From Heliocidaris tuberculata (lineage: Eukaryota > Echinodermata > Echinoidea > Camarodonta > Echinometridae): a stretch of DNA of 64,000 nucleotides. Location of the stretch: positions 67,233,427 to 67,297,426 of the forward strand of contig CM046832.1 of NCBI GenBank assembly GCA_025618425.1. The letters run 5' to 3'. Made by a program: the position numbers and the translations under genes. The notes below the pieces were generated by a model that was given only the letters and a program-made list of their open reading frames with translations, made no database searches and was not told the DNA's origin. Below are positions 12,771 through 25,450 of the stretch, piece by piece. The stretch's first letter is position 1. Each line of letters starts with the position of its first letter.

Positions 12771-13142
12771 TAAAGGGTACCAATCACCAAAAATAATTTT
12801 GCTCTGTATGGTAGAGGTTGCATGTCATTATACTATATTCAGAATATGGGCTTCAAATATTAATTCTATAAAGAGATATTGCAATTTTGATTACACTCTC
12901 TATAGGTGTAAAAGCGACTCATGAGTAGACTACTCGACGCACCCGTACGTGCTCGTCAAGGTAAAGGCTCGCGCGGAACCAAACTCTGAGTTCAGTTCCG
13001 CACGAGCATTTTCATGTTATCCTTTATTTCCTTCATACTCATTAACTTTCGACCTATAGAATACCAGATAAAGTTCTTTGAGGTTGATTTTATACTTTCT
13101 AGCTGTACACAAATTATTTTTTCAGGTGATTGGTACACTTTA
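12771..13142. mobile_element. 372-bp MITE with GGTACCAATCACC ends, copy 1
   Basis: Terminal inverted repeats AGGGTACCAATCACC and GGTGATTGGTACACT are flanked by TTAA on both sides. Internally there is a GC-rich inverted repeat near 12970-13010 (GCTCGCGCGGAACC against GTTCCGCACGAGC). The open frame at 13014-13436 is only an effect of this element. A partial relative lies at about 12001-12082. Confidence 0.7.
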
Positions 13143-13408
13143 ACGTCCTTCTGGCTCTCAACAGACGATATCCTCTTTGAGCATGTTATTGTGTTCAAGT
13201 GTGAAGTACTCCTGGCAAGGTCAAATGGAATAGACATATATGTATCAAAGATTTCATGTTTGATTGATGGTTCTCTTCAGGTGTTATCCCTTTCAGTGCT
13301 GGCTGATTGGATGCACATCAGCACTCATATCATCCTTTGTGTAACCTGCTACAATAGCATGAATACAAAGTACTGTATCATCATGATGAGTGAGTTTGGA
13401 GAGAAGAA

Positions 13409-16400
13409 TCATCCATTATCTGCCAAGTCAGTCTGATCAAAGTATCGTGCAATGATGGTGATTAGAAGATTGAGTGCGACTAGATTCTCTTCTGTGTTGG
13501 ACTCCTGCAGGAGAATAATGCGCAAAAATATGGATTGTTCCGTGAGAGTTGTTTTTTTTTCCTGAAAAGGTATTCCTGAACTTTCTTGTAAAATTTTTTT
13601 AATGGTTGAATAATGCATAAAACATATTTTTCAAACATCTTTGTAAAATATTCAAATGTTTCAGACTTAAAGAGAAATCAAACCTTAATGGCAAGTTGTT
13701 CTGAAAGAAAGGGGAAAAATCAAAGAAGCAAATTGATGAAAGTTTAAAATCGGACAAGAAATAAGAAGGTTATGAATTTTGAAAACTTGTAATCACTATA
13801 CATATGGGAATTTTAAATCGGCCGAATCGGTACTGTCGCTGTGATATAGTGTTGGACAACTCCAGCATTTGCTCCAACACACAAAATAACTAAAATGTCA
13901 TTGTTTCAAAATGTATTACTTAGTAGGATATGAGAACCTATAACAATATGCTATCTACACTATGATATATTTTGAGTACTGCCCCAAGGGAAAAGGCGCT
14001 TAGGAGAAAAACATAAATTAATGATATCTTAGTGTACGACAAACGGGAGAGTTGACTGCCAATATGTCACAATCAACTCATCAAACTGCCAATTTGAGAT
14101 TTAAATAGATTTAGTGCTCTCATTTTCCAAACATCCATAACTTTCTTATTTCTTTCTGATTTCTTTCAAACTTTCACCATCCTGTTTTTCCTTTTTTCTG
14201 CTTTCACACAAACCATCTTTATACCAAGGTTGGATTGTCCTTCAATAATTACAGGGTTCTTTTTCACATGAGGCACTAAACTATATAACACCGTCCCGCA
14301 GTTAAGTGAAAAATAATTAAGTCTGAATTGAAGAGGATGTGTTGCGGAAGTTACAACAAATTGTCGCACATTGTGTACATACATGTAACTAGATTTTGAA
14401 GCAGGAACACTTAAAATGTAGTTTACTGCCTCTGAGCCATTACGCATGCTTAAACAGGAAAGTTTTATCTTTATTTACTTAATAGACCTAAAGATGTTTA
14501 CCAAATAGGACATAAAAATATGTAACAAAAAATTGCAGCACCTTTCTACAAAGAGATTTTTGGGGGGAGAAATATGCGTATAAGTTGGTGTTCAAATTCT
14601 TGGTACCCTTGCTATCCCAAATATTTTGGACTTATTGTGCGCTACACGGATTTCATTATTGTCACTGGATAAATTTTGTGAAAAGATATCTCTTATCATT
14701 GGTGCCACTTAACTTTGGCTATGGGTGATAGCTTTATGTTCCAACACTTAGTACATATTGGAATGTTTTATGTCTTTATGGGGGTTTTGTAAGAAATAAC
14801 GCCTACATGTCTGAACTTATACGTGCCAAAATATTACAAAAACACCTATGTAAGAAATATTAAGAATATTAAATATTTCATCAAATAATTTTTATCTTAA
14901 GCTAATATCGTAAACATGCCATTAGTATAAAAAAGGAGCTTACAAATAATGTTAATAGAAAGGTGATAAAAATGTGTAGCAAATACAAATACATTCAATT
15001 TCACAAAAAACAATAAAATCAAATATGAGTCAATCAGAACACTCAGACAAAAAAAAAAGAAAGAAAAAAAGATTAATATAAATGAAATTTACACAATGTT
15101 TGATAAATAAAAACTGCATTACATGTATTTATTTTTTTAAAAGGTACTGAAAATATGCTCAAAGTACAAGTAAATGTTCTAACAAGTCCAATAAAAATAT
15201 TGAATTATATGTTAAAGTTATCATGTTCTCTTTAACCCATATTTTTGTTAAAATTATAGCTCTTTGTACAAGTACATGTATTTTCTCTAGGAATGTGGTG
15301 TGTGTATAAGCCAGTTCGTAATTAGTTCATGGTATGACCCTGAAATGCAGAAGAGTGGTTATTTTCACATGATTAAGGAGATCTCTAGAATAAATATATG
15401 TATTTTCTGAGTCAGACACAGAGAGAGTGGTTATTTTCACATGATGAAGGAGATCTCTAGACTATATACATGTATTTTCTGAGTAAGACAGAGAGAGAGA
15501 GAGAGAGAGAGAGAGGAAGAGAAAAAACAAGATAAATGTGACTGCGTCTCCTATATGCCTCTGCCTAAATTCAGTTGATGGCTCAAACTGTTCTTGAAAT
15601 ATTGTGATAACCAGAATAAAAAGCCTCTAATTACATGTTAATTGACCTCTTTGACATTTGACCTTACACCTTATAACCCAAAAGTCTGATCACTTTATCT
15701 CCTCCTAGTCATGAATACAAAATGGTTGAGATATGGTGATAACAAGGGTAAAAAAACATTGATTTCACATACACCTGTACAATGACCTCTATGACCTGTC
15801 ACCTTTGACCTACGAGAACAAAAATCTAATCAGTTCGTCTCATTATGGTGATGCATACTAGTTCCAAGTTTGAAGTTAATGGATCAAATGGTTCTTGAGA
15901 TATCACGTTAAGGCTAAAACCTGCAATTTCAGAATTGACCTCTATGACCTTTGACCTTTGACCTACATATCCCAAAGTCTAATCAGATCGTCTTTCTATG
16001 GTGATACATACTATTACCAAGTTTGAAGTTCATACCTCAAATGGTTCTTGAGATATTGCGTTAACAAGGCTAACACCTGCAATTTCAGAAATTGACCTGA
16101 GACATTTGACCTATTTACCCCCAAATCTAATCAGATCCTCTTCCTATGGTGATACATACTAGCACCAAGTTTAAAGTTCATACCTCAAATGGTTCTTGAG
16201 TTATCGCTAGAAGGAGGCTAACACCTGAAATTTCAGAAATTGGCCTCTGTGACCTTGACCTCTGACCTATGTACCCCAAAATCTAATTAGATCGTCTTCC
16301 TATGGTGATACATACCAGCACCAAGTTTGAAGTTCATATCTCATGTGGTTATTGAGTTATCGCTAGAACGAGAAAGCGGGACGGACGGACAGACAACCCG

Positions 16401-19400
16401 AAAACATAATGCCTCCGGCACCACCTTTGGTGGGCAGAGGCATAAAAACTGATGTAGATGGTGCAGTGGTCTTCTAGACAAGGCACATCACACTTACCAT
16501 GACAGCTCTGAGAGTAGCACAGTGCCTGGACAATGTTCGTATGGTAGCTGTTGAGTCAGCAAGGAGAGGTTTTTCAATGCAAGCAAGGAGAGCAAACAGC
16601 CAGCATCCCTGTGCCATTGAGAAACCTAGAGTTTCCAACCACTCCACATGGTACTCCAGTAACTTCTGTACCATAGCCTTTAAAAATAATAAAATAAAAA
16701 ATAATATCCATCCAATCATAAAGGCTGGTACATGTTAACATGATTGTTTGTTCAAGGGCATGTCATTTTGAAGATTATGTTATCCACTCATATTACTGAC
16801 ATTTTATTACTGATTGCTATTTGTTAAAACTGTACATGTGTAATGTGTAATACCATATTTGTAAGTATAAATTCCACATCACCATTATGGCAACTATCGT
16901 GGAGAAGAAAAAAAAGGTGGGTAAAAAAACATGTAACATATATATTGCATCAGAAAAAATAAAATGAAAAACGAGATGAATGTTACTGCATCTCCTATAT
17001 GCCTCCGCCTAAATTCAGTCAATTTCATGACTCAAACTGTTCTAGAAATATTGTGATAACCAGAATAAGAAGCCCACAATTACATGTTGATCAATCTCTT
17101 TGACCTTTGACCTAACAAACTATTATGTCTGATCACTTTATCTCCTCCTTGTCATGTATACAAAATAGTTGATATGGTGATAACAAAACTAAAAAATATC
17201 TAATTTCACGCATTTTGACCTCTATGACCTTAGACCTACATAAAACAAAAATCTAATTGGTTTGTCTCAATATGACAATGCATACTATTACCAAATTTGA
17301 ATAGTTAATAGCTCAAATTGTTCAAGAGATATTGCAATAAGGAGGCTCAAAATCTAAAATTTCATGGTAAATGACCTCTCTGACCTCCGACCTTTGACCT
17401 ACTTACCCCAAAATCTTATCAGTTGTACTACATTGATGCTTACTAGCACCCAGTTTGAAACTCATATCTCAAATTATTCTTGAGATGTCGCGTTAATGAG
17501 GCTAACACCTGAAATGTCAGAAATTGTTCTGTGACATTTGGCCTTTGACCTACATAACCAAAAAATCTAATCAGAACGGCTTCCTACGGTGATACATACT
17601 AGTTCATATCTCCAATGGTTATTGAGATATTGCGTCATCTGATGAAAAAGCGGGACGGATGGACAACCCGAAAACATAATGCCTCCGGCACCACCTTCGG
17701 TGGGCGGAGGCATAAAAATGGCAGAGCTGAACTTTTTAGTGTTGACTTTTTGAATACTATCATTCCATGTTGTCGTTATTTTCATGTTGGTATCTATGCT
17801 GTGATAATGGGAAGTACTAAAATACGGAAGAAAAGCTGACAAAGCAAAGTGCTCACAAAAGCTCATGTCTTGGTATACTTAGGATCACATGCATATAAGC
17901 AATTTCCCAACTTTGTATGCGAACAAGTGTGAACATGAGTTTCAGTAGTTAATGCAACCTGCATTACAAGGAACAATGTCAAACACCTTTGGAAAGAAAA
18001 CGTTTTTACTCCTAGGGGCCCTTACAACAAAAAAACGGAAAAAAGTTATACCTTACACGGGTGCATATTTCACTAAAATTCATTCCATGATTTGCAAAAC
18101 AGAGAATGCATAAAACTCTGAGAAAAGAAAATTATTTTGCCTCTTTGGTTCTCCCATTAAATATTGCTACAACAAAATTTTGTTGTTTTTTTTGCATGAC
18201 AAATGAGCTCCATGCATGCGCCTTGCTGATATATGGAGACTGCATGAAGTTATGTTTGGGATAATATTTGTGAGATATCAAGGTATCATATGAGTAGTAG
18301 AATAAAAATACATATGAATTCCAGGACACTACAGGCCACATAACATGTACCATACCTGGTCAAGTGTACTGATGATGGTGACCAATGGTGGGACAGGTGT
18401 AGACATGGTCACCTGACTACATATCTCCTCTTCTTCATCATCTATCGGGGGCCTCCCTTGCTTTGCTCTTAACCTATCCAGGAATGTCCGCCCCAAACAG
18501 AACTGACACCAGGAGTCCTCATCTTTGTATCTGGGCTGCAAGAAATAACAGAAGAAGTGGGTGATGAATTCAATGAATAACTGATTGATGGACTAATTGA
18601 CTGACTGACTATTTGGCTGGCTGACTGACTGACTGACCAACTGACTGATTGACTGATTGATTGACTGAATCATTGACCACCTAATTGACTGACCAACTGA
18701 AAGAATGAATGACGAATCTCTCCTTGTAGACGTGCTATACAATTTTTCATTTTTTTGATAATTCAGTTTGTTATCTGATTTACAAAAAATACATAAAACA
18801 TAACTTTTTCTTTTTATCTCATTATAGTTTATATAAGAAGAAGTGGAACTGGGTTTAATATTCGATAACATATAATTGGGATTCTGAAATCTTAACATAA
18901 TGATGATATCTGATTACTGATATTAGTCAACTTTAAAAAGTCCTTTCAATTTAGTCTGCATACCAATTCCATCTTATCCTTTCTCTCTCCTGCAATCCTG
19001 GCAGTGACTCCAGCCAGCCTCTGGCGCAGTTCTGAGAAGGATGCTGCTTGCCGGCGTTGCCATGTTGTGTTAGGAGCAAACCCTCGAGGAGCAGGGCTGA
19101 AACCTGTAGACTACCAAGAGTAGGAGGAAATGCAAGGAGAATGAAGGAAGGATAAAAGCATTTAAGGAGAAAAACAGCAAAATGAGTATAGTATGAGTAA
19201 AGTACAGGGGTAATTTTTTAGAGAGGAACAAGCAGACAAAAGAGGATAATGAAAAATAAAAGATGTGATAAATTTTCCTTTTTTAAATGTTTAAAGAGGG
19301 TTGCAAGATTATTTATTTTAAACAAAACAATCAAAATGAATTTAATTTTGCTTGATGATGTCAAAATACCAAATAGTTTATTCTGCTAGTCTATCAAGGA

Positions 19401-21558
19401 ATAATAATCTTGTAGTAACAGATTACTTGCAAAAGTTCAAAAGATTGGCGTGAAGCTGCACATGGGTGGCATGGCAACAACGTACACACAAAAGAGTTTT
19501 TTCACAACAAATTTAGCAAGATTGGTCCGAGAAAATTTGTGTTTGTCAGAAATGTGGCTTCATATTGTTTGTCTCCTGTAATGAAATCAAGAACATTCTT
19601 GCATTTCATCACCAGGTATACTTACATTTGATACAACAACTGTCTGCTTGCTCTTTAGGGTATCCCTGTCAAAGTGTGCTACTACGACATCTGGAGTTTG
19701 CCTTGCTTCATTCCTGCATTTGAAAATTCACAAAAATATAAAATTCCATCAAAATCTCATTTCCTGCCCCTTCTCTTGAATTGCCTCACCCTACTTCCAA
19801 ACTGCAGAAACTTCTAGTAGATCTACCTGTCCTGCAATTACAACTTTCTGGCATTAACACTGAACAAAATACAGTGCACTCGATCATGTCATAAGAAGGG
19901 TCTCCAGATCATCCGTTTTACTTATATGTCCATGTCTTTATGTTTCCTAAATTTTGAATGTACTTATAACCTGTTACCCTAGACAACACACTGGTTGTGC
20001 TAGAATTCTGAAAATGTGAAATATTTTCAAATTCTGAAGATGTTGCCATCCACAAACTTTGTAATTTACTGTCAATCCTGGTGAACTGGTGATTCATTGT
20101 GTAAATGTCTCGGTTGCCATGAGCACAGATTCTTCATCTAAACTAAAGAAGAAAAAAAAATTGGTTGTCAAAAACTTGGTCCATATCCCACTATGTGATG
20201 CACACATAAAAACCACAATTTTTTCGCTACATGGACCAAGTTTTTGGTGGTCGACATTCAATTTTTGTTTGCTAGATAGCAAGATACACACATAAAAAAT
20301 CAGCAGGGATTTCTTCAATCTGACACACGACTTCGAGCTTAGAATTGGCTGGAAATGACAGAAATGCTTCATTACAGCCATTTAAAGTGTACCAATCACC
20401 TGAAAAAATAATTTGTGTACAGCTAGAAAGTATAAAATCCAACCTCAAAGAACATTGTCTGGTATTCTATAGGTCAACAGTTAATGAGTATGAAGGAAAT
20501 AAAGGATAACATGAAAATGCTCGCGCGGAACCAAACTCCAAGTTTGGCTCCGAGCGAGGCTTTATCCTGGCGAGCGCGTACAGGTGCGTCGAGTAGTCTA
20601 TTCACGAGTTGCTCTTACGCTTATAGAGTGTGTAATTGAAATTGCAATATCTCTTTACAGAATTAATATTTGACACCCATATTTTGAATATAGTATGACG
20701 ACACAAAACCTCTAACATACAGAGCAAAATCATTTTTGGTGATTGGTACCCTTTATTAGATGAAATTTTGAGCGCCGAATTTAAGATTTTGTATTTCAAA
20801 ACTTACATTAAATTTTGCTTTCATTTGTTTTGTATGACGGGTGCTCTCTTTTGTTCTCAACTCTCATTCAGCACCGTTTTATCAGGCAATGAGGTCAATG
20901 CCATTTATGTATGGTTATCTGAAAATTATCTATCTATAACCTTGCATATGTATGAGTGGGTTAGACCTTTTGCATTGGATTGCAGGAGAGTATTAGCAAT
21001 AAATCTAACAGGGTAACCTCGCTAGTCATATTAAGGACTGCTATTCATAAGGACCACTATCCATAAAGTGTGACTAAATGAATAGCAGTTTTGTATGAAT
21101 AGCGGTCCTTCTAAATAGTGAGCAAACCATAGACAAATTACTTCGCTATTCATAATTAAGGATCTCCATTCATAAGGACCACTATTCATAACTATTCATA
21201 AGGTCAAGGACCGCTATTCATAATGCATATTAAATGAATAGTGGTTTTCTATGAATAGCGGTCCTTATGAATAGCGAGCGGACCCCGATCTAGCATAGAC
21301 TAGTGTTAGATTTTCTTTTTTCATGAGCACAACACTCAACAGTACAGTCATTACTTAGTCAATGGTAATTGCATCACACAATAGTCAATACGTGGGACAC
21401 ACAGATTCACACAAGTTAACTGACATCTCAAAGTTATCTTACCTAACCCGGAGTAGGTATTCTTCAGCAGTTGCTGGTGCCCTCCCATGGTCTACCTCAT
21501 GATCACTCGTAATACCTGGACCTCCAACCGGTAAAGCTACGGGAAGAAGATCGTCCAT
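13409..21558 (-). CDS. GEMIN2: Gem-associated protein 2 (SMN complex), 6 exons
   Basis: Core SMN-complex subunit that binds SMN and holds Sm proteins during snRNP assembly. Coding exons in gene order: 21558-21443, 19713-19626, 19110-18964, 18535-18356, 16677-16498, 13504-13409. Sum 807 nt, 268 residues, close to the usual 280. Introns are GT-AG and phases agree. Recognisable family blocks are AEEYLLRVRNEA and PDVVVAHFDRD (exons 1-2), SPAPRGFAPNTTWQ (exon 3), DEDSWCQFCLG (exon 4), WLFALLACIEKPLL (exon 5), and VALNLL followed by ARYFDQTDLAD at the C-terminus (exon 6). The start is the first ATG after an in-frame stop at about 21617 and aligns with the conserved LLPV. The exon 3 acceptor at 19110/19111 is the one that keeps frame; an AG 11 bases later would not. 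An acidic stretch (IDDEEEE) in exon 4 occupies a variable loop. Introns carry two tandem-core elements and two-way repeats. Confidence 0.95.
15353..15515 (+). repeat. Tandem duplication plus GA microsatellite
   Basis: Two direct copies of about 75 bp share GAGTGGTTATTTTCACATGA and GGAGATCTCTAGA, at about 15353-15427 and 15428-15487. They are followed by a GA run to about 15515. In the last GEMIN2 intron. Confidence 0.75.
15552..16445. mobile_element. Tandem-core element, copy 1 (pearl/tsp-like)
   Basis: Begins TATGCCTCTGCC and ends GGTGGGCAGAGGCATA, so the ends are inverted. The interior holds about four or five diverged units of about 150 bp, marked by CTATGGTGATACATACTA and TGACCTTTGACCTAC. 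A short ACGG microsatellite (near 16380) follows, then a hairpin GCCTCCGGCACCACC against GGTGGGCAGAGGC. No coding capacity. The layout (left flank, tandem core, ACGG microsatellite, hairpin end) resembles what I recall of pearl elements of bivalves and the tsp element of sea urchin; that link is from memory. Confidence 0.65.
16997..17714. mobile_element. Tandem-core element, copy 2 (pearl/tsp-like)
   Basis: Same orientation and plan as the copy at 15552: it begins TATGCCTCCGCC, has diverged units of about 150 bp, a shortened ACGG microsatellite, and a terminal hairpin ending GGTGGGCGGAGGCATA. Lies in the next GEMIN2 intron. Confidence 0.65.
18590..18705 (+). repeat. Degenerate CTGA/TTGA tetranucleotide repeat
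   Basis: Runs of GACTGACT and GATTGACT units in a GEMIN2 intron. The Ser/Gln-rich open frame on the minus strand comes from this repeat and is not a gene. Confidence 0.8.
20382..20755. mobile_element. 372-bp MITE, copy 2
   Basis: Inverted relative to the copy at 12771. Begins TTAAAGTGTACCAATCACC and ends GGTGATTGGTACCCTTTA. The GC-rich core palindrome lies near 20521-20565. In GEMIN2 intron 1. Confidence 0.7.
21008..21283. repeat. Imperfect palindromic repeat with CTATTCATAAGGAC motif
   Basis: The motif CTATTCATAAGGACC and its reverse complement alternate several times, as two tandem foldback units. The outer ends (CTCGCTAGTCATATTAAGGAC and the inverse near 21262-21283) are inverted. In GEMIN2 intron 1, about 160 bp from exon 1. 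Confidence 0.65.
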
Positions 21559-23651
21559 CACATTTACCTTGCCAAGCCCAGGCCTCTTTGCCTTTTTCTT
21601 TTCCACAGTACACTATTTAGCTGCTAATAATAGTCTTGATGTCAGGCAGGTATACTATAAATGCAAAATAAGCTAATTATGACATTGCACTTGATCCCAT
21701 TTTCTGGATAGCTTTACAAGTTCATAGTATAACGAATCCTTAAACAATTCATATCTGTCTTATCATCCTTGCAAGTTCATATTTATACAGCCAATAGCAA
21801 ATCAGCAAATAATTCCCTACATTTTTTCTGATTTGACAAAAGTTCATCATCATTATGATGGGGGACCTAAAGCTAGCTATGCACTTTGTTTCCAGTGGCT
21901 AAAAAGTCAACTTTTCAATGATTTATGCTAATTTCTTTTATATATCTTGGTACTCTTAAATCAAATCCCTGAGAAAATTACGACGGACAAATATCAATGA
22001 CATTAATTTTCAAGTCGATGTTGTTACCCATGTCGAATTTGGTCGGGCCTAATGAAATTGAAAATGAAAGGGGCCTAAAGCTTGTTGAAGCTGACTGATG
22101 TAAATTTTACCCTGATTTCCAAATGGTTAAAAAGTTTTAAAAAAGTACAGGAAAATTACTCATTCTTTTTGGCGAACGTAAATAATAATCCTGTTGCTCA
22201 GTCACACAAAAAGTTTGGAGCATTGAACGTGTCGCATTGCGCGTATTTGCGGGTTGCATAGCTTAAGGACCCCTTGCCATACAAATTTTGAGTAGCAAAA
22301 TTTTACTGTAGAACATTTAATATTTGGAAGAAAAAAAGAGAGAGAAAACTATAAGTCCCTAGACCATTTTCTCTTCCTCTGTCGGCTTCTTCTCTTTCTC
22401 TCTCTCTCAATCTCTATCTCTCTTTCTCTCTCTCTCCTCACTCGTTCTGTCTCTTGATCTCTCTTTTCCCATAATGAACATGCTAGACTACCTAAATTCA
22501 TCACATAGCTATACAAAAAATTTATAGCAATATGGTATCTTTTTATAGTCTGAGCACCATATAGCTAAATGCATGCTTGAGCATCAAATGAAAAACTCAA
22601 AGAACCAGCATCCCTTGTAGTCTGAACGTCTTATCATACGAAAACCATATAACGTACTGGCCAGGGCTTATCATGTGTGCGTGCTGATGTGATCTATCAG
22701 CTGTAATTTTGTATGCTCCACTGCTGTCTGTGACGTAACCTCATACTAGTCGAATGGTGTCGGCTGACTTCCCCCAAAACCAGCTTCTTTATACAATGTT
22801 TCTTTATTAGATCCTCTTTCAAGTATGTATGCCTCTTTCTTTATAATACAAAGATTCTTTATATAACTTTTCTTTAAATACAAATTTCATTTAGGCTAAC
22901 CTTCCTGTAGTCTAGCTGAACAGGCTATAAATCTCATTCCTAAATGCTAGGAATGCTAGTTGTCACGTAGTTGTACATAAGGCCAGTTACTGATGTCTTA
23001 ATAATTTTTTATTATGTTGTAAATGCTTGGTTGAGCAAACACTGTAACCTTGTGTGATTATATTATATTTTGTACTTTGTAAATTCACTTATTTGTAAAT
23101 CTTAGCAGTGAAAAACAACATTCTGAATGAACAATAAATCCTCAATTTCAATTTCAATTTCAAATGTTTCCGACAGGGAACAGGCCTCTACTGCAGTAGA
23201 ATCATATAAAAAATAACGATCATGATTTATTTATATAATATACATGTATTACATATTTTAATAAACAATTCATAATTTCATGATTTGGGCATATTGATGC
23301 AATATTGATGCAAGAATATTAATTTTGCAAGATCTGACAAAAATATAAAAAACTGCCATAATTCAAAGAAAACACCTTTTTGTTTTAAACAAAAAAATGT
23401 ATGATATACAAATAATGACAGATGAAACATAATTGCACCCATGAACATCTGATCGATGAAACTTCAAAAATTCATAACTTCCTTATTCTTCATCTTTCAC
23501 TGATATGTTTCTGCTACATGTATTATAAAAACTAACTTATTATCAGGGTGGATTTCCCCTTTGTTCTTCATGGAAATTAGCAGATTGATAAATATTGCAT
23601 TTAACCCATTGGGTACGAATTGGTTTTGGTATAACATGCATTTCCCACAGC

Positions 23652-24026
23652 CCAAGTGTACCAATCACCTACAAAAATAATTTGTGTACAGCTAGAAAGT
23701 ATAAAATCAACCTCAAAGAACTTTACCTGCCATTCTGTAGATCAACAGCTACAGAGTATGACAGAAATAAGGAATACCACACAGAACCCAACTCCCACCT
23801 GGGTTCAGCACAGACCCTATACTCTGCGAGCATGTACAGGTGTGTCGACTGGTCTACTCCATGGGCTACTCACAAGTTGCTTTATGTTTATTGAGGGTGT
23901 ACTTAAACTTGCAATATCTCTCTATAGAAGTAATATTTCAAGCCCATATTCTGAATATAGTATAGCGACATGGAACCGCTAACATACAGAGCAAACTATT
24001 TTTGGGCGATTGGTACCCTTTATTAG
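23652..24026. mobile_element. 372-bp MITE, copy 3
   Basis: Same orientation as copy 2. Begins AAGTGTACCAATCACC and ends GCGATTGGTACCCTTTA. The core palindrome is more decayed than in copies 1 and 2. Open frames at 23595-23982 come from this repeat. Confidence 0.65.
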
Positions 24027-24077
24027 ATGAAGTTGATGAAAAGTAAACATTTCAGTGAAATACAGGCAAACCACAGG

Positions 24078-24800
24078 CGTAGCCAGGATTTTTCAATAGG
24101 GGGGCCAGACGTGAAGGATCCAACCGCATAGCCAAGATTTCATTTTAGGGGCGGTTTTGAGCACGCAAAGCGGGCGAAATTGGTGATGAGCACGCAAAGT
24201 GTGCTCCCCAGGGGATGGGTGCAGGGAGGAGGAAGTTTTCCCCAAAGTTTTCCCCGAAGTGTGAAAGCTCTGATGTTTTATAGCAAATTTGAGAGAAAGA
24301 TAACGGCTCGTAGCACCTTTTTTTTAGGTGGAAAGTTATTTCGACGTCTGGACTGCTTTTCAGTTATTTGGACGCAATACTGCACTGTAACAGGGGTGGG
24401 TGCAGGGAGGGGGAGTTTCACCCTTCCCGCGCGAAGCGCGAAAGCTCTAACATTTTAGCAAATTTGAAAGAAAGATAACGGCTTGTGGCAAACAATTTTT
24501 TAGGCGGAAAGTTGTAGTTCAACGCCCGGACTGCTTTTCAGTTATTTGGACGCAACATTTCACTCTATGTAACAGGGGTGGGTGCAGGGAGAGGGGAGTT
24601 ATATCTCTTCCCGTGCGAAGCGGGAAAACTTTGACATTTTAGCAAATTTTGAGAGAAAGATAACGGCTTGTAGCGCCTTTTTAGGCCTTTTTCTCTCACT
24701 TTCCCCGCTTTTTTTGCTCTCGCTTTTTTTTTTTTTTTTTTTAGTGGCTGTATGGGGGGGGGGGGGCCATGGCCCCCTGGCCCCCCTGTCTATGCCACTG
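24078..24800. mobile_element. G-tract element with GCGTAGCCAGG end and internal tandem units
   Basis: Begins CGTAGCCAGGATTTTTC and ends near CTGTCTATGCCACTGG. It contains a nested second start (GCATAGCCAAGATTTC, near 24126). Three or more tandem units of about 150-190 bp carry GTGGGTGCAGGGAG, a GCGAAGCG motif, AGAGAAAGATAACGGCT and TTATTTGGACGCAA. A long T run and G run follow near 24725-24770. Non-coding. Confidence 0.6.
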
Positions 24801-25450
24801 GGGAAAACGTATTATTCTCAAGAGATATATCACTTTACAAAGCATCTATCTCCTTAGAAAATATCTATTTGTTTTCTATTTCCTACATCTAATCTTCACT
24901 ACACATTTTCTTTCTTGCTTCCTGAAATTCAAACTGTATTGCAACAAATTAAATTGTATTATACAGTCAAACCTGTCTTACGGCTCATTCACATATAACC
25001 ATGGCATTTTTCAAAATAATGAAATGTTAAAGCTTAATGCATTTCACATTTCTATATCTTATAAAACACAGATAAGTAAATAGGCCTATGCGTAAGACCC
25101 TTTTTTTGCATGCAGCTACTTTTTTTCATTCCCAATTGCCATTCATTAATAGCCTTTCGTGGTCAACTGTCTATAAAGGCAACCCGTCTATACTGATCAC
25201 TGTTTATAGTGGTCCCCTGTCTACCATGGCAACAAAAAAAATTGTGTTTCCTTTGTGTTAATACAATATACAGATCTGATATTATCTTTGATAAATGACA
25301 GACAATTCAAATCCCAAATTTTCTAAGAATAAGAAGAAAAAAATGGATCATAAAAACATGAAACGAACATTAACATTTTAAACAATTCATTGAAAATATA
25401 AAAGCTCTGATTTAAACACTATGTAAAAATCCTATTCTGTTAAATTTTTG

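Larger units (their letters stand above)
7410..13408. other. Intergenic region between convergent ETHE1 and GEMIN2
   Basis: About 6 kb with no recognisable host gene. ETHE1 and GEMIN2 end towards each other here, so both 3' UTRs lie inside. An AATAAA at 8023-8028 is one possible ETHE1 polyadenylation signal. The other contents are repeats listed separately. Short open frames at 8671-9268 and 10154-10354 lack family features. Confidence 0.7.
21559..25450. other. Spacer between GEMIN2 start and EEFSEC stop
   Basis: Both genes are on the minus strand, so this holds the GEMIN2 promoter side and any EEFSEC 3' UTR. The sequence is AT-rich, with a TC microsatellite at about 22375-22440, a TTTCAA-tailed retroposon end near 23130-23160, a MITE at 23652 and a G-tract element at 24078. 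No further gene was recognised. Confidence 0.65.

Noticed and set aside
13014..13436. 140-codon open frame on the plus strand
   Set aside because: It runs through the 372-bp MITE and antisense to the GEMIN2 last exon; no start context or family features.
16499..16738. Plus-strand frame MTALRVAQ, 79 codons
   Set aside because: Antisense to GEMIN2 exon 5, which has the conserved family sequence.
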